Position numbers and translations under genes: made by a program. This document shows, one piece after another, positions 7,924 to 15,466 of a DNA stretch of 21,848 nt. Source of the stretch: Flavobacteriaceae bacterium (lineage in GTDB: Bacteria; Bacteroidota; Bacteroidia; Flavobacteriales; Weeksellaceae); contig JAISSC010000047.1 of the NCBI GenBank assembly GCA_031273305.1, positions 1 to 21,848 on the forward strand. The letters run 5' to 3'. Below the pieces are notes generated by a model. It was given only the letters and a program-made list of their open reading frames with translations. It had not been told where the DNA came from and ran no database searches. Numbering within the stretch: the first letter of the stretch is position 1; each line of letters begins with the position of its first letter.

Positions 7924-8994
7924 TTATGCTTTTCTTTCTAATTCTTTCATCACATCAACTAAAACCTGTACTCCTTCCAAAGGCATAGCATTATAAATAC
8001 TTGCTCTGTATCCTCCTACGGTACGATAGCCTCCGATACCTACAATGTTTGATTCTTTCCACATTTGATCAAATTTTGCTTTGTACTTTTCTTCATCGTT
8101 CAGGAAGAAACATACATTCATCAAAGAACGGTCATCTTTCTCACAAACTCCTCTAAACAAAGGATTCCGGTCTATTTCACCGTATAACAATTCTGCTTTT
8201 GCCCGGTTTGCTTTTTCTATTGCGGAAACTCCTCCTTGTTTTTCTAACCAACGCAGGTTCAACAGAGTGGTATAAACTGAAAAAACGGGAGGTGTATTAG
8301 CCATGCTCTCTTTTGCTATATGAACCTGATAGTCCAGATAGGTAGGCAAATCTCTTCCTGTGTTTCCCAACAAGGTTTTATTTACTATAACCAATGTAGC
8401 TCCTGCCGGCCCTAAATTCTTTTGAGCACCGGCATATATAACTGCAAACTTGTTAAAATCTATTTCCCTGCTTAAAATATCCGAAGACATATCACAGGCT
8501 ATCGGAACGGATGTCTTTGGGAAAGATTTCATCTGGGTTCCATATACCGTATTATTAGACGTTATATGCAAATAATCAACATCTGTCGGTATTTCATAAT
8601 TTTTAGGTACATAGGTATATTTATCTTCCTTAGAAGAAGCAATAACCTCCACAGTTCCTACCTTTTTCCCCTCTTTAATGGCTGCTGAAGCAAAATTCCC
8701 GCTATCTATATAAGCGGCTTTTGAGTTTATTTTCATCAGGTTATAGGGAACCATCAGGAATTGTAAACTCGCTCCTCCTTGTAAAAATAAAACTTCATGA
8801 TCATCGTCAAGATTCATTAATTTTTTTACCAAAGCTCTGGCTTCATCCATAATTGCGATGAAATCCTTACTCCTATGGGAAATCTCTATTAAAGATAATC
8901 CACTGTTATTGAGATCTAAAACAGCCTGTGCTGCTTGTTGACGAACTTCTTCAGGTAAAGTAGAAGGTCCTGCACTAAAGTTATATTTTTTCAT
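7924..8994 (-). CDS. serC: Phosphoserine aminotransferase
   Basis: PLP-dependent transamination of 3-phosphohydroxypyruvate with glutamate to O-phosphoserine, the second step of serine synthesis; the family can also act on 3-hydroxy-4-phosphohydroxybutanoate-type intermediates in pyridoxal phosphate synthesis. Its 356 residues match the family. Recognised motifs are KYNFSAGPSTLPEEV (3-17), SHRSKDF (39-45), LFLQGGASLQF (69-79), TSNNTVYGTQ (145-154), ACDMSSDILSR (166-176) and the PLP-binding lysine 192 in YAGAQKNLGPAG. The C-terminal part carries GIGGYRTVGGYRASIYNA, the usual phosphate-contact region. It begins 33 bases after the ferredoxin stop and 21 bases before serA, so it is an inner gene of the operon. 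No abnormality was seen. Confidence 0.97.
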   Translation of the reverse strand: MKKYNFSAGPSTLPEEVRQQAAQAVLDLNNSGLSLIEISHRSKDFIAIMDEARALVKKLMNLDDDHEVLFLQGGASLQFLMVPYNLMKINSKAAYIDSGNFASAAIKEGKKVGTVEVIASSKEDKYTYVPKNYEIPTDVDYLHITSNNTVYGTQMKSFPKTSVPIACDMSSDILSREIDFNKFAVIYAGAQKNLGPAGATLVIVNKTLLGNTGRDLPTYLDYQVHIAKESMANTPPVFSVYTTLLNLRWLEKQGGVSAIEKANRAKAELLYGEIDRNPLFRGVCEKDDRSLMNVCFFLNDEEKYKAKFDQMWKESNIVGIGGYRTVGGYRASIYNAMPLEGVQVLVDVMKELERKA

Positions 8995-9027
8995 TGGTTT
9001 TTGATATATTTCGGTTTAAGTTTTAAG

Positions 9028-9375
9028 TTAAAGGTGTAAAAAATCTTTTTTTGACAATAATTCATCTTCTGTTTCTGTATGATCTTCATCCGGGACACAG
9101 CAATCTACCGGACAAACAGCAGCACATTGCGGTTCTTCATGGAATCCCACACATTCCGTACATTTATCTGCTACTATATAGTAAGTATCATCAGATACAG
9201 GTCTTTGGAGGGAATCTGCATCCATAGAAAGGCCACTTTTTGTTACGATCATTCCTTTTAAACTCGTTCCTTCTGATAACTTCCAATCCACTGCTCCTTC
9301 ATATATTGCATTATTGGGGCATTCCGGCTCACATGCACCACAATTAATACATTCATCCGTAATTTTTATAGCCAT
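9028..9375 (-). CDS. 4Fe-4S dicluster ferredoxin
   Basis: A 115-residue small iron-sulfur electron carrier. The first cluster site is C9xxC12xxC15xxxC19P (CINCGACEPECP), and the second is C72xxC75, then C84xxxC88P (CTECVGFHEEPQCAAVCP), with an eight-residue insertion between the second and third ligands as in Allochromatium-type bacterial ferredoxins. Two further cysteines (92, 93) follow, and the acidic tail DEDHTETEDELLSKKDF fits docking to redox partners. Its partner enzyme is unknown. It is the promoter-proximal gene of the ferredoxin-serC-serA-DUF1015 operon and is divergent from a LuxC-type acyl-CoA reductase. Neither phosphoserine pathway enzyme uses ferredoxin, so its position may reflect co-expression rather than a shared reaction. 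The start MAIKITDEC is the standard N-terminus for this family. Confidence 0.93.
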   Translation of the reverse strand: MAIKITDECINCGACEPECPNNAIYEGAVDWKLSEGTSLKGMIVTKSGLSMDADSLQRPVSDDTYYIVADKCTECVGFHEEPQCAAVCPVDCCVPDEDHTETEDELLSKKDFLHL

Positions 9376-9390
9376 TTTTATTTTTTAATT

Positions 9391-9398
9391 TAATTTTG
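9391..9398 (+). promoter_or_regulatory. Candidate -7 element for acyl-CoA reductase gene
   Basis: TAATTTTG on the plus strand matches the Bacteroidota -7 consensus TAnnTTTG and lies 41 bases before the ATG at 9440. No TTG occurs at the expected upstream distance, so the promoter would be weak or activator-dependent. It forms one arm of a palindrome with the opposing -7 element at 9401-9408. Confidence 0.35.
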
Positions 9399-9400
9399 TG

Positions 9401-9434
9401 CAAAATTATATAATTTTTTTCACATAATTCACAA
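9401..9434 (-). promoter_or_regulatory. Predicted promoter for the ferredoxin-ser operon
   Basis: On the minus strand a TTG at 9434-9432 is followed after 23 bases by TAATTTTG at 9408-9401, a full match to the Bacteroidota consensus. Transcription would start near 9393, leaving a leader of roughly 18 bases before the ferredoxin ATG at 9375. Confidence 0.5.
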
Positions 9435-9439
9435 GAAAA

Positions 9440-10480
9440 ATGAGTTTAGAACAAAGAATCAAATCGTTAGTAGGTGTTAGAAATATTTTGCACCAATTTA
9501 TCAAAAAAGAGAGTTTAAATACTCCCACATATTCCGAATTTGAAAACATTATCAATTTAGCTGAAATAAGGAATCCGTGGTTTACCAAAAAAAATGTTCT
9601 GTTTGCTTTTGAATACTGGAGTAATACTCTCACTTATGATAACATTTCCAACTGGTTATCACATTATCCCATTCCCGAACACAATTCTAAAACAGCCGGA
9701 CTTATCCTGGCCGGGAATATTCCTATGGTAGGATTTCATGATTGTCTCTGCGTTTTATTAACCGGATACAAAGCCAATATTAAACTATCTTCCAAAGATA
9801 ACGTACTCATTCCTTTTTTCTTAAACCTATGGAAAGAATTTTGCGAAGAAATTGAGTTTGAGTTCGTTGAAATACTAAAAGAATACGATGTTGTGCTCTC
9901 TACAGGAAGCAATAACACCGCAAGATATTTTGAACACTATTTTAAAAACGTTCCACATATCATCAGGAAAAATCGAACCGGCGTGGCTGTCCTTACAGGT
10001 AACGAAACAGACGAAGAATTACTGGCTTTTTCCAACGACGTTTTTACTTATTTCGGACTAGGATGCAGGAACGTTTCTCAAATAATTATTCCCCGAACTT
10101 ATAATATGGACAGACTTTTTGATGCTTTCCTGCACCATGAGGACATTATCAATCATAATAAATATGCCAATAACTACGATTATAACAAGGCTATTTATCT
10201 GATGAATAAAAATACCTTCTGGGATAATAATTTTTTCCTCTTAAAAAAATCCGATGAATTATTCAGCCCTGTCGGGGTATTATATTACAAAACTAATTAT
10301 ATTCTTATTCCGGCAGTGAAACTGTTTGTTTCAAGGAATAGACCAAAAATACAATGCGTTGTCTCCAACGAAGATATTGAAGATTTAGATACTATCCCTT
10401 TCGGTCAGTCACAGAATCCTAAACTCTCTGACTATCCGGACGGGATAGATACCTTAACATTTCTACTTTCTTCTATCTAA
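9440..10480 (+). CDS. Acyl-CoA reductase, LuxC family
   Basis: A 346-residue cytoplasmic protein that I recognise as the LuxC-type acyl-CoA reductase of Bacteroidota. By family knowledge LuxC reduces acyl groups to fatty aldehydes with NADPH through an acyl-cysteine intermediate. Visible motifs: AGLILAGNIPMVGFHD (86-101), characteristic of LuxC; YDVVLSTGSNNTARYF (149-164) and VAVLTGNET (182-190), typical of the aldehyde-dehydrogenase-like fold; and the probable catalytic cysteine 209 in FGLGCRNVSQI (205-215). It is shorter than the Vibrio enzymes (about 480 residues), as is usual for this Bacteroidota group. No luxD, luxE or luciferase genes are present, so bioluminescence is not implied. It is divergent from the ferredoxin and ends 36 bases from the convergent protease gene. 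The substrate is unknown. Confidence 0.85.
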   Translation: MSLEQRIKSLVGVRNILHQFIKKESLNTPTYSEFENIINLAEIRNPWFTKKNVLFAFEYWSNTLTYDNISNWLSHYPIPEHNSKTAGLILAGNIPMVGFHDCLCVLLTGYKANIKLSSKDNVLIPFFLNLWKEFCEEIEFEFVEILKEYDVVLSTGSNNTARYFEHYFKNVPHIIRKNRTGVAVLTGNETDEELLAFSNDVFTYFGLGCRNVSQIIIPRTYNMDRLFDAFLHHEDIINHNKYANNYDYNKAIYLMNKNTFWDNNFFLLKKSDELFSPVGVLYYKTNYILIPAVKLFVSRNRPKIQCVVSNEDIEDLDTIPFGQSQNPKLSDYPDGIDTLTFLLSSI

Positions 10481-10516
10481 TTCTTATAAATTCAGACAGC
10501 CATATTAACCGTATGA

Positions 10517-12706
10517 TTATTTATTTATCTTAATGAATTTATAACTTTCACCTAAAATATTCAGATAATAAATACTTGGAGAAAGATCAGATACATTCAC
10601 TTCGATAACGTCTCCTACTCTAGCCTGAGTTGTTTTTACTGTTCTTCCGTTCCTGTCAATAATCGTTACCTTAGTATATTCAGCATTACCTGTATCTATA
10701 CCTCTTATATATAATATATCTCTAACAGGGTTCGGATACAACGTGCTTGAAGTACTTTTAGCCTGTACATCATCAGTTCCTAAATTATCTTCTATATTCA
10801 CAGTATAATCCTCCACCTGACCACCAAATGTTTCACAAGGTCCGGGTATTTCGTTGCCACTGCTGCCATCGGTGGCATAATGTTTCATGGAAACCCTCAT
10901 TCGGGTAACTCCGGATAAGGCAGTGGCAGGAATAGTAATGGTTCCGGACACCGTAGATATCGCAGTATGCTCTCTTGTCCATACGGTTTCACCCTCATCA
11001 TCGAAATCTCCGTCATGATTATAGTCTATAAATACCACATAAGCCTCTTGATAATTCATCGCATAAGCCTCGTGGGCGATTGAGATATCATAGCTTGCTC
11101 CTTTGGTTAGATTGGTAGATTCTGAAGTAAAGTCTTCATATCCGTTAGTTCCTGTGGAGGCATTGTTAATACTTCCAAACTCTACATTAGAAATTCTTTC
11201 CCCTAATGCATTAATATCTAGCGAGATGCAATATAATGATGTAGTAAACTCACTTTCGGCAGTATATTCTGAACTATCGGAAGAAGAACAATTGGTCTTC
11301 ACTCTCCAGTTGTAGGTGGTATTGTTAGTCAATCCGGATAGATTATAATAAAGACTTGTAGTAGTAACCGGTATCCAGTCGGAAGCACCAGCAGCCTTGT
11401 ACTCTACCGTATAACTTGAAGCCTCAGATATTGCTGTCCAACTCAATCTTGCTTTTTTGTCGGTAACGTTGGATACAGATAAATTCACAGGAGTACCACA
11501 TCGTGTATTATCAGGATAAATATTGACTATGGCAGCCTGATCTGCTGAAAAATTATAATCTAAAGGATTAGGTTCAGTAATAGTAAAATACCCATCCTGA
11601 TAGCCTCCCCATCCAAAATTAAAGTGGATAAGATCATCAGGATCATAGCCATCGGCAATAAAAGCATGACCGACATCTTGTGCAGTATCAGTACCTGCAA
11701 AAAATACAGGAAACCCTTTTGTGATCTGGTCTTTAATCAAATTTAACCATTCCGCATCGGTTTTACTACCTCTCGATACATAAGTTGCATTGTGGTATTT
11801 AAAATAGTTTCTAAAAGCAGTATATGCATTAGCATCATATGCAGCGGAGGCATCAACCCCGTATTCCATATCCACTGAAACACCCGTATGATACATCAAA
11901 GTTGCTACGGCATCTTTTTCTACCGTAGTAGATGATGAAGTTAGCGAGTTTGGCATATTATCCCAATCATAAGTGATACTTTCAAAATCTACAGTCAGTT
12001 CTTTTCCATGCCAATCGTAATAGGTATTAGGAATTGTGTAGGTCTTGCTTCCCGTTCCGGTTGTCGGATGATTCCAGAATTTCATTATCTGAGACATGGC
12101 TGTGGCAATACAGCCTGTGACTGTGGGTTGTTCTTCGTCAGTTCTCGGAGTATTTTGGTTGTATGGAGTGCCTTGAGCCCATGTGGTTTCAATCAGGGGA
12201 GAAACTTCGCTCTCTGTTGATTTAGCTCCTAAAGGGTTATTATTTCCTCCGGAGGATAATAAAACTTCCCATTCTTTTTTAATCTTAGAACTCAACTCTT
12301 CCTCATCGCCGGTTCCCTTTGATTTCAAACTGCTTTTCCGTAAACCCTCATTTACAGACTGATACCAGTCAAGAATATATAAAAATCCGGGAGATATTTC
12401 TCCGTAGGGAGAGATAGTAGTATCATTTGAATACCCTAATACCGGATGATTTCCATACTCCGAAGAAATGATATAAAAACCATTTCCCAAGCTGTTTTTA
12501 AAAATATAAAAGCCGTCATACTTGGCATCAATATCAGGGGTGATATTTACCAGGTCAACCGGCTTTTTTTGAGCAGCATCGGATTTGGAATTTATAAAAT
12601 TTTGCGCAACAATTTTGGCTGTACTTTCTGACACACTTTGAGCCGGAGAGAAACAGAACATAAACAGGATTAAAAAACTTAATCCATAATACTTTAACTT
12701 TTTCAT
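10517..12706 (-). CDS. Secreted C10 cysteine protease, T9SS cargo, copy 1
   Basis: Streptopain-type (C10) secreted protease of 729 residues from the ATG at 12706. Order of parts: signal peptide (1-24, MKKLKYYGLSFLILFM then CFSPAQS); C10 propeptide (about 25-160); catalytic domain (about 170-398) with nucleophile C199 (VTGCIATAMSQIMKFW), H347 (GHAFIADGYD) and W366 (FNFGWGG); fibronectin III domain (about 405-490); GEVED domain (about 493-638) with a calcium-type loop DYNHDGDFDDEGE; and a type IX secretion sorting domain (about 656-729, LYPNPVRDILYI, ending YKFIKINK). It should be exported by Sec, then by T9SS, and act outside the cell or on its surface. The open frame extends to a TTG at 12733, but a -7 element ends only three bases before that, so the ATG is preferred. 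It is the tandem paralogue of the next protease gene. Confidence 0.93.
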   Translation of the reverse strand: MKKLKYYGLSFLILFMFCFSPAQSVSESTAKIVAQNFINSKSDAAQKKPVDLVNITPDIDAKYDGFYIFKNSLGNGFYIISSEYGNHPVLGYSNDTTISPYGEISPGFLYILDWYQSVNEGLRKSSLKSKGTGDEEELSSKIKKEWEVLLSSGGNNNPLGAKSTESEVSPLIETTWAQGTPYNQNTPRTDEEQPTVTGCIATAMSQIMKFWNHPTTGTGSKTYTIPNTYYDWHGKELTVDFESITYDWDNMPNSLTSSSTTVEKDAVATLMYHTGVSVDMEYGVDASAAYDANAYTAFRNYFKYHNATYVSRGSKTDAEWLNLIKDQITKGFPVFFAGTDTAQDVGHAFIADGYDPDDLIHFNFGWGGYQDGYFTITEPNPLDYNFSADQAAIVNIYPDNTRCGTPVNLSVSNVTDKKARLSWTAISEASSYTVEYKAAGASDWIPVTTTSLYYNLSGLTNNTTYNWRVKTNCSSSDSSEYTAESEFTTSLYCISLDINALGERISNVEFGSINNASTGTNGYEDFTSESTNLTKGASYDISIAHEAYAMNYQEAYVVFIDYNHDGDFDDEGETVWTREHTAISTVSGTITIPATALSGVTRMRVSMKHYATDGSSGNEIPGPCETFGGQVEDYTVNIEDNLGTDDVQAKSTSSTLYPNPVRDILYIRGIDTGNAEYTKVTIIDRNGRTVKTTQARVGDVIEVNVSDLSPSIYYLNILGESYKFIKINK

Positions 12707-12735
12707 GATGACCTTTTTTTTGTGATTATACAACC

Positions 12736-12743
12736 CAAATATA
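12736..12743 (-). promoter_or_regulatory. Predicted -7 element for protease copy 1
   Basis: TATATTTG on the minus strand matches the Bacteroidota -7 consensus, placing transcription start near 12729 and leaving about 23 bases before the ATG at 12706. No TTG lies at the right spacing. The surrounding AATAATATTATAG tract is shared with the region upstream of copy 2, so promoter and gene were duplicated together. Confidence 0.4.
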
Positions 12744-12810
12744 TTAATTTATTTTATAATAGCTATAATATTATTTTCAAATATTCCTTTATGAGCTAAA
12801 ATTAATAGAT

Positions 12811-13034
12811 TTAACCTGTTATGCCTGTCTTTTTGAAGCAAAGCCGTAGCAACCTTATCTTATCATAAGTCCTTATATATCAGGCAATAAACACGTAAAA
12901 AATGACAAAAAACCTCATTACCGATTGTATTTCAAAGGGTTATATGATTTTCGTCATGTGGTGGTTCGGGATAAGAAATTATTATACATAACGATACTTT
13001 ATAAGGTTAGATTTGACAGGCATAAACATGGTTA
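12811..13034. repeat. Spacer element bounded by 18-20 bp inverted repeats
   Basis: The space between the two protease genes is bounded by TAACCTGTTATGCCTGTC (12812-12829) and, inverted, GACAGGCATAAACATGGTTA (13015-13034). They are complementary except for two single-base insertions. A second inner pair, AACCTTAT (12851-12858) and ATAAGGTT (13001-13008), strengthens the symmetry. No reading frame lies inside, so it resembles a degenerate non-autonomous element. The right arm overlaps the stop codon of protease copy 2. No flanking target duplication was identified. Confidence 0.45.
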
Positions 13035-15212
13035 TTTATCTATCTTGAGGAATTTATAACTTTCGCCTAAAATATTCAGATAATAAATACTTGGAGAAAG
13101 ATCAGATACATTAACTTCGATAACGTCTCCTACTTTAGCCTGAGTTGTTTTTACTATCTTTCCGTTTCTGTCGATAATTGTTACCTTAGTATACTCAGCA
13201 TTATCCGGATTTATACCTCTTATATATAATATATCTCTAACAGGGTTCGGATACAATGTGCTTGAAGTACTGTTGATTTGTACGTCATCAGTTCCTAAAT
13301 TATCTTTTATATTCACAGTATAATCTTCCACCTGACCCCTGTCAAATATTTCACAGGGTCCGGGTATTCCGCCGTTTTTCACGGAAACTCTCATTCGGGT
13401 CTCTCCGGATAAGGCAGTAGCAGGAATAGTAATGTCTCCTGATACCTGAGTCTCCGTAGTAGGCTCTTGTGTCCATGCGATTTCATCATTACTGAAAACC
13501 CCATCACCATTGTAGTCTATAAATACCGCATATCCTTCAGAATAGGGAACAGCAGATTTCCACCAAGGAGTGATGGTAATGGTATACGTTTCTCCTTTGG
13601 TTACATCGGTAGATATTGTTGTAAAATCTTCATATCCGGCAACTACTGTTCCTGTGGTTGCGGAGGTATTGTCAATACTTCCAAACTCTACCTTAGAGAT
13701 ATTTATCTCGACTGCATTAAGTGCTCGTGAGAGGCAATATAATGGTGTAGTAAAATCACTTCCGGTGGCATATTCCGAATCGGAAGAAGAACAATTGGTC
13801 TTCACTCTCCAGTTGTAGGTGGTATTGTTAGCCAATCCGGATATAGCATAAGAAAGATTTGTAGTAGTAACCGGTATCCAGTCGGAAGCATCAGCAGCCT
13901 TGTACTCTACCGTATAACCTGAGGCTTCATATATCGCTGTCCAGGTTAATACCGCTCCGCTGTCGGTAACGCTGGATACAGATAAATTCATAGGAACACC
14001 ACATCGTATATTATCAGGATAAATATTGACTATGGCAGCCTGACCTGCTGAAAAATTATAACCGGAAGGCTTAGGCTCAGTAATAGTAAAATATGCATCG
14101 TAAGAGCCGCCCCATCCAAAATTAAAGTGAATCTTGTCATTGGAATCATAGCCATCGGCAATAAAAGCATGACCTATATTTTGTGCGGTATCAGTACCTG
14201 AAAAATATACAGGTAACTCTTTTGTGATCTGGTCTTTAATTAAGTTCAGCCATTCCATACCGGGTTTACTACTTTTTGATACATAAGTTGCATTATGGTA
14301 TTTAAAATAGTTTCTAAAAGCAGTATATGCATTATAGTTAGATGCACCGGAACCATCAACCCCATACGCCATAGACACTGAAATACCCGTGTGTGACATT
14401 AAAGTTGCTACGGCATTTCTTTGTGTCGGAGTAGTAAATGATGAAGTCAACAGTTGCATATTATCCCAATCATAAGTGACACTTTCAAAATTTGCAGACA
14501 GTTCTTTTCCCTGCCAATCGTAATAGGTATTAGGAATTGTGTAGGTCTTGCTTCCCGTTCCCGTTGTCGGATAATTCCAGAATTTCATTATCTGAGACAT
14601 GGCTGTGGCAACACAACCTGTAACTGTGGGTTTATCTTCGTAAGTTTTAGGAGTATTTTGATTGTATGGAGCATACTGATTCCATTTGGTTTCAATCATG
14701 GGAGTAACGGCGGTAGCCGTTGTTTTAGCTCCTAAAGGGTAATTGTTTCCTCCGGAGGATAATAAAACTTCCCATTCTTTTTTGATCTTAGAACTCAACT
14801 CATCTTCTTCGCCGGTTCCCTTTGATTTCAAACTACTATTCCTTAAATCCTCATTTACAGATTGATACCAGTCAAGAAAATATAAAAATCCGGGAGATAT
14901 TTCTTCGGATGAGGAAGAAATAGTAGTATCGTCGGAATATCCTAATACCGGATGATTTCCATACTCCGAAGAAATCATATAAAAACCGTTTCCCAGACTG
15001 TTTTTAAAAATATAAAAGCCATCATACTTAGCATCAATATCAGCGGTGATATTTACCAAATCAACCGACTTTTTTTGAGCAGCATCGGATTTGGAATTTA
15101 TAAAATTTTGCGCAACGGTTCTGGCTGTACTTTCCGATACGCTTTGAGCCAAAGAGAAACAGGACATAAACAGGATTAAAAAACCTAATCCATAATACTT
15201 TATCTTTTTCAT
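13032..15212 (-). CDS. Secreted C10 cysteine protease, T9SS cargo, copy 2
   Basis: Tandem paralogue of the preceding protease, 726 residues from the ATG at 15212, with the same order of parts: signal peptide (MKKIKYYGLGFLILFM), C10 propeptide, catalytic domain with C200 (VTGCVATAMSQIMKFW), H348 (GHAFIADGYD) and W367 (FNFGWGG), fibronectin III domain, GEVED domain with DYNGDGVFSND, and type IX sorting tail (LYPNPVRDILYI, ending YKFLKIDK). All catalytic residues are intact, so it should be active after secretion and propeptide removal. The propeptide and tail are nearly identical to copy 1, while the GEVED region and some catalytic-domain loops differ much more, suggesting different substrates or surface partners. 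The open frame runs up to a TTG at 15242, but that codon lies inside the predicted -7 element, so it cannot be the start. Confidence 0.93.
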   Translation of the reverse strand: MKKIKYYGLGFLILFMSCFSLAQSVSESTARTVAQNFINSKSDAAQKKSVDLVNITADIDAKYDGFYIFKNSLGNGFYMISSEYGNHPVLGYSDDTTISSSSEEISPGFLYFLDWYQSVNEDLRNSSLKSKGTGEEDELSSKIKKEWEVLLSSGGNNYPLGAKTTATAVTPMIETKWNQYAPYNQNTPKTYEDKPTVTGCVATAMSQIMKFWNYPTTGTGSKTYTIPNTYYDWQGKELSANFESVTYDWDNMQLLTSSFTTPTQRNAVATLMSHTGISVSMAYGVDGSGASNYNAYTAFRNYFKYHNATYVSKSSKPGMEWLNLIKDQITKELPVYFSGTDTAQNIGHAFIADGYDSNDKIHFNFGWGGSYDAYFTITEPKPSGYNFSAGQAAIVNIYPDNIRCGVPMNLSVSSVTDSGAVLTWTAIYEASGYTVEYKAADASDWIPVTTTNLSYAISGLANNTTYNWRVKTNCSSSDSEYATGSDFTTPLYCLSRALNAVEINISKVEFGSIDNTSATTGTVVAGYEDFTTISTDVTKGETYTITITPWWKSAVPYSEGYAVFIDYNGDGVFSNDEIAWTQEPTTETQVSGDITIPATALSGETRMRVSVKNGGIPGPCEIFDRGQVEDYTVNIKDNLGTDDVQINSTSSTLYPNPVRDILYIRGINPDNAEYTKVTIIDRNGKIVKTTQAKVGDVIEVNVSDLSPSIYYLNILGESYKFLKIDK

Positions 15213-15239
15213 AGCAATGGGTTTTGTATTATGATAATA

Positions 15240-15247
15240 CAAATATA
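15240..15247 (-). promoter_or_regulatory. Predicted -7 element for protease copy 2
   Basis: TATATTTG on the minus strand matches the Bacteroidota -7 consensus and lies 28 bases before the ATG at 15212. The nearest upstream TTG (15265-15263) is 15 bases away, slightly short of the usual 17-23. The same element and flanks precede copy 1. Confidence 0.42.
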
Positions 15248-15401
15248 GTAAATTATTTTATACAACTATAATATTATTTTGTAATATTCTTTTATAAGCT
15301 AATAATCGAATAAAAATTAAGCAAATCCTAAACAAATTTTTTATACCATTTAGCCCGATGTTGCGCTCATTAACTGAATTTACATATATCCAAAAATTAT
15401 T

Positions 15402-15433
15402 TTGCATAGATTGAAAAATTAATAGTATTTTTA
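15402..15433 (+). promoter_or_regulatory. Possible promoter for dapA
   Basis: A TTG at 15402-15404 is followed after 21 bases by TATTTTTA (15426-15433), which differs from TAnnTTTG only at the last position. Transcription would start near 15440, giving about 27 bases of leader. No leader peptide or riboswitch fold is apparent in the AT-rich region 15243-15466. Confidence 0.3.
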
Positions 15434-15466
15434 CTTTTCAAAAAAAGATAAAAATTTGTTACCCTT

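Noticed and set aside
9406..9633. Minus-strand open frame of 75 codons
   Set aside because: It is antisense to the start of the acyl-CoA reductase gene and covers the divergent promoter; it shows no family features.
9440..10480. Bioluminescence locus because of the LuxC homologue
   Set aside because: No luxA, luxB, luxD or luxE is present, and LuxC-like reductases are common in non-luminous Bacteroidota.
10481..10516. Bidirectional terminator between the convergent acyl-CoA reductase and protease genes
   Set aside because: The 36-base gap has no G/C stem or T-run strong enough to call.
13467..13818. Cys/Gly-rich and other plus-strand frames inside protease copy 2
   Set aside because: They are shadows of the protease coding strand, with composition that follows directly from its codons.
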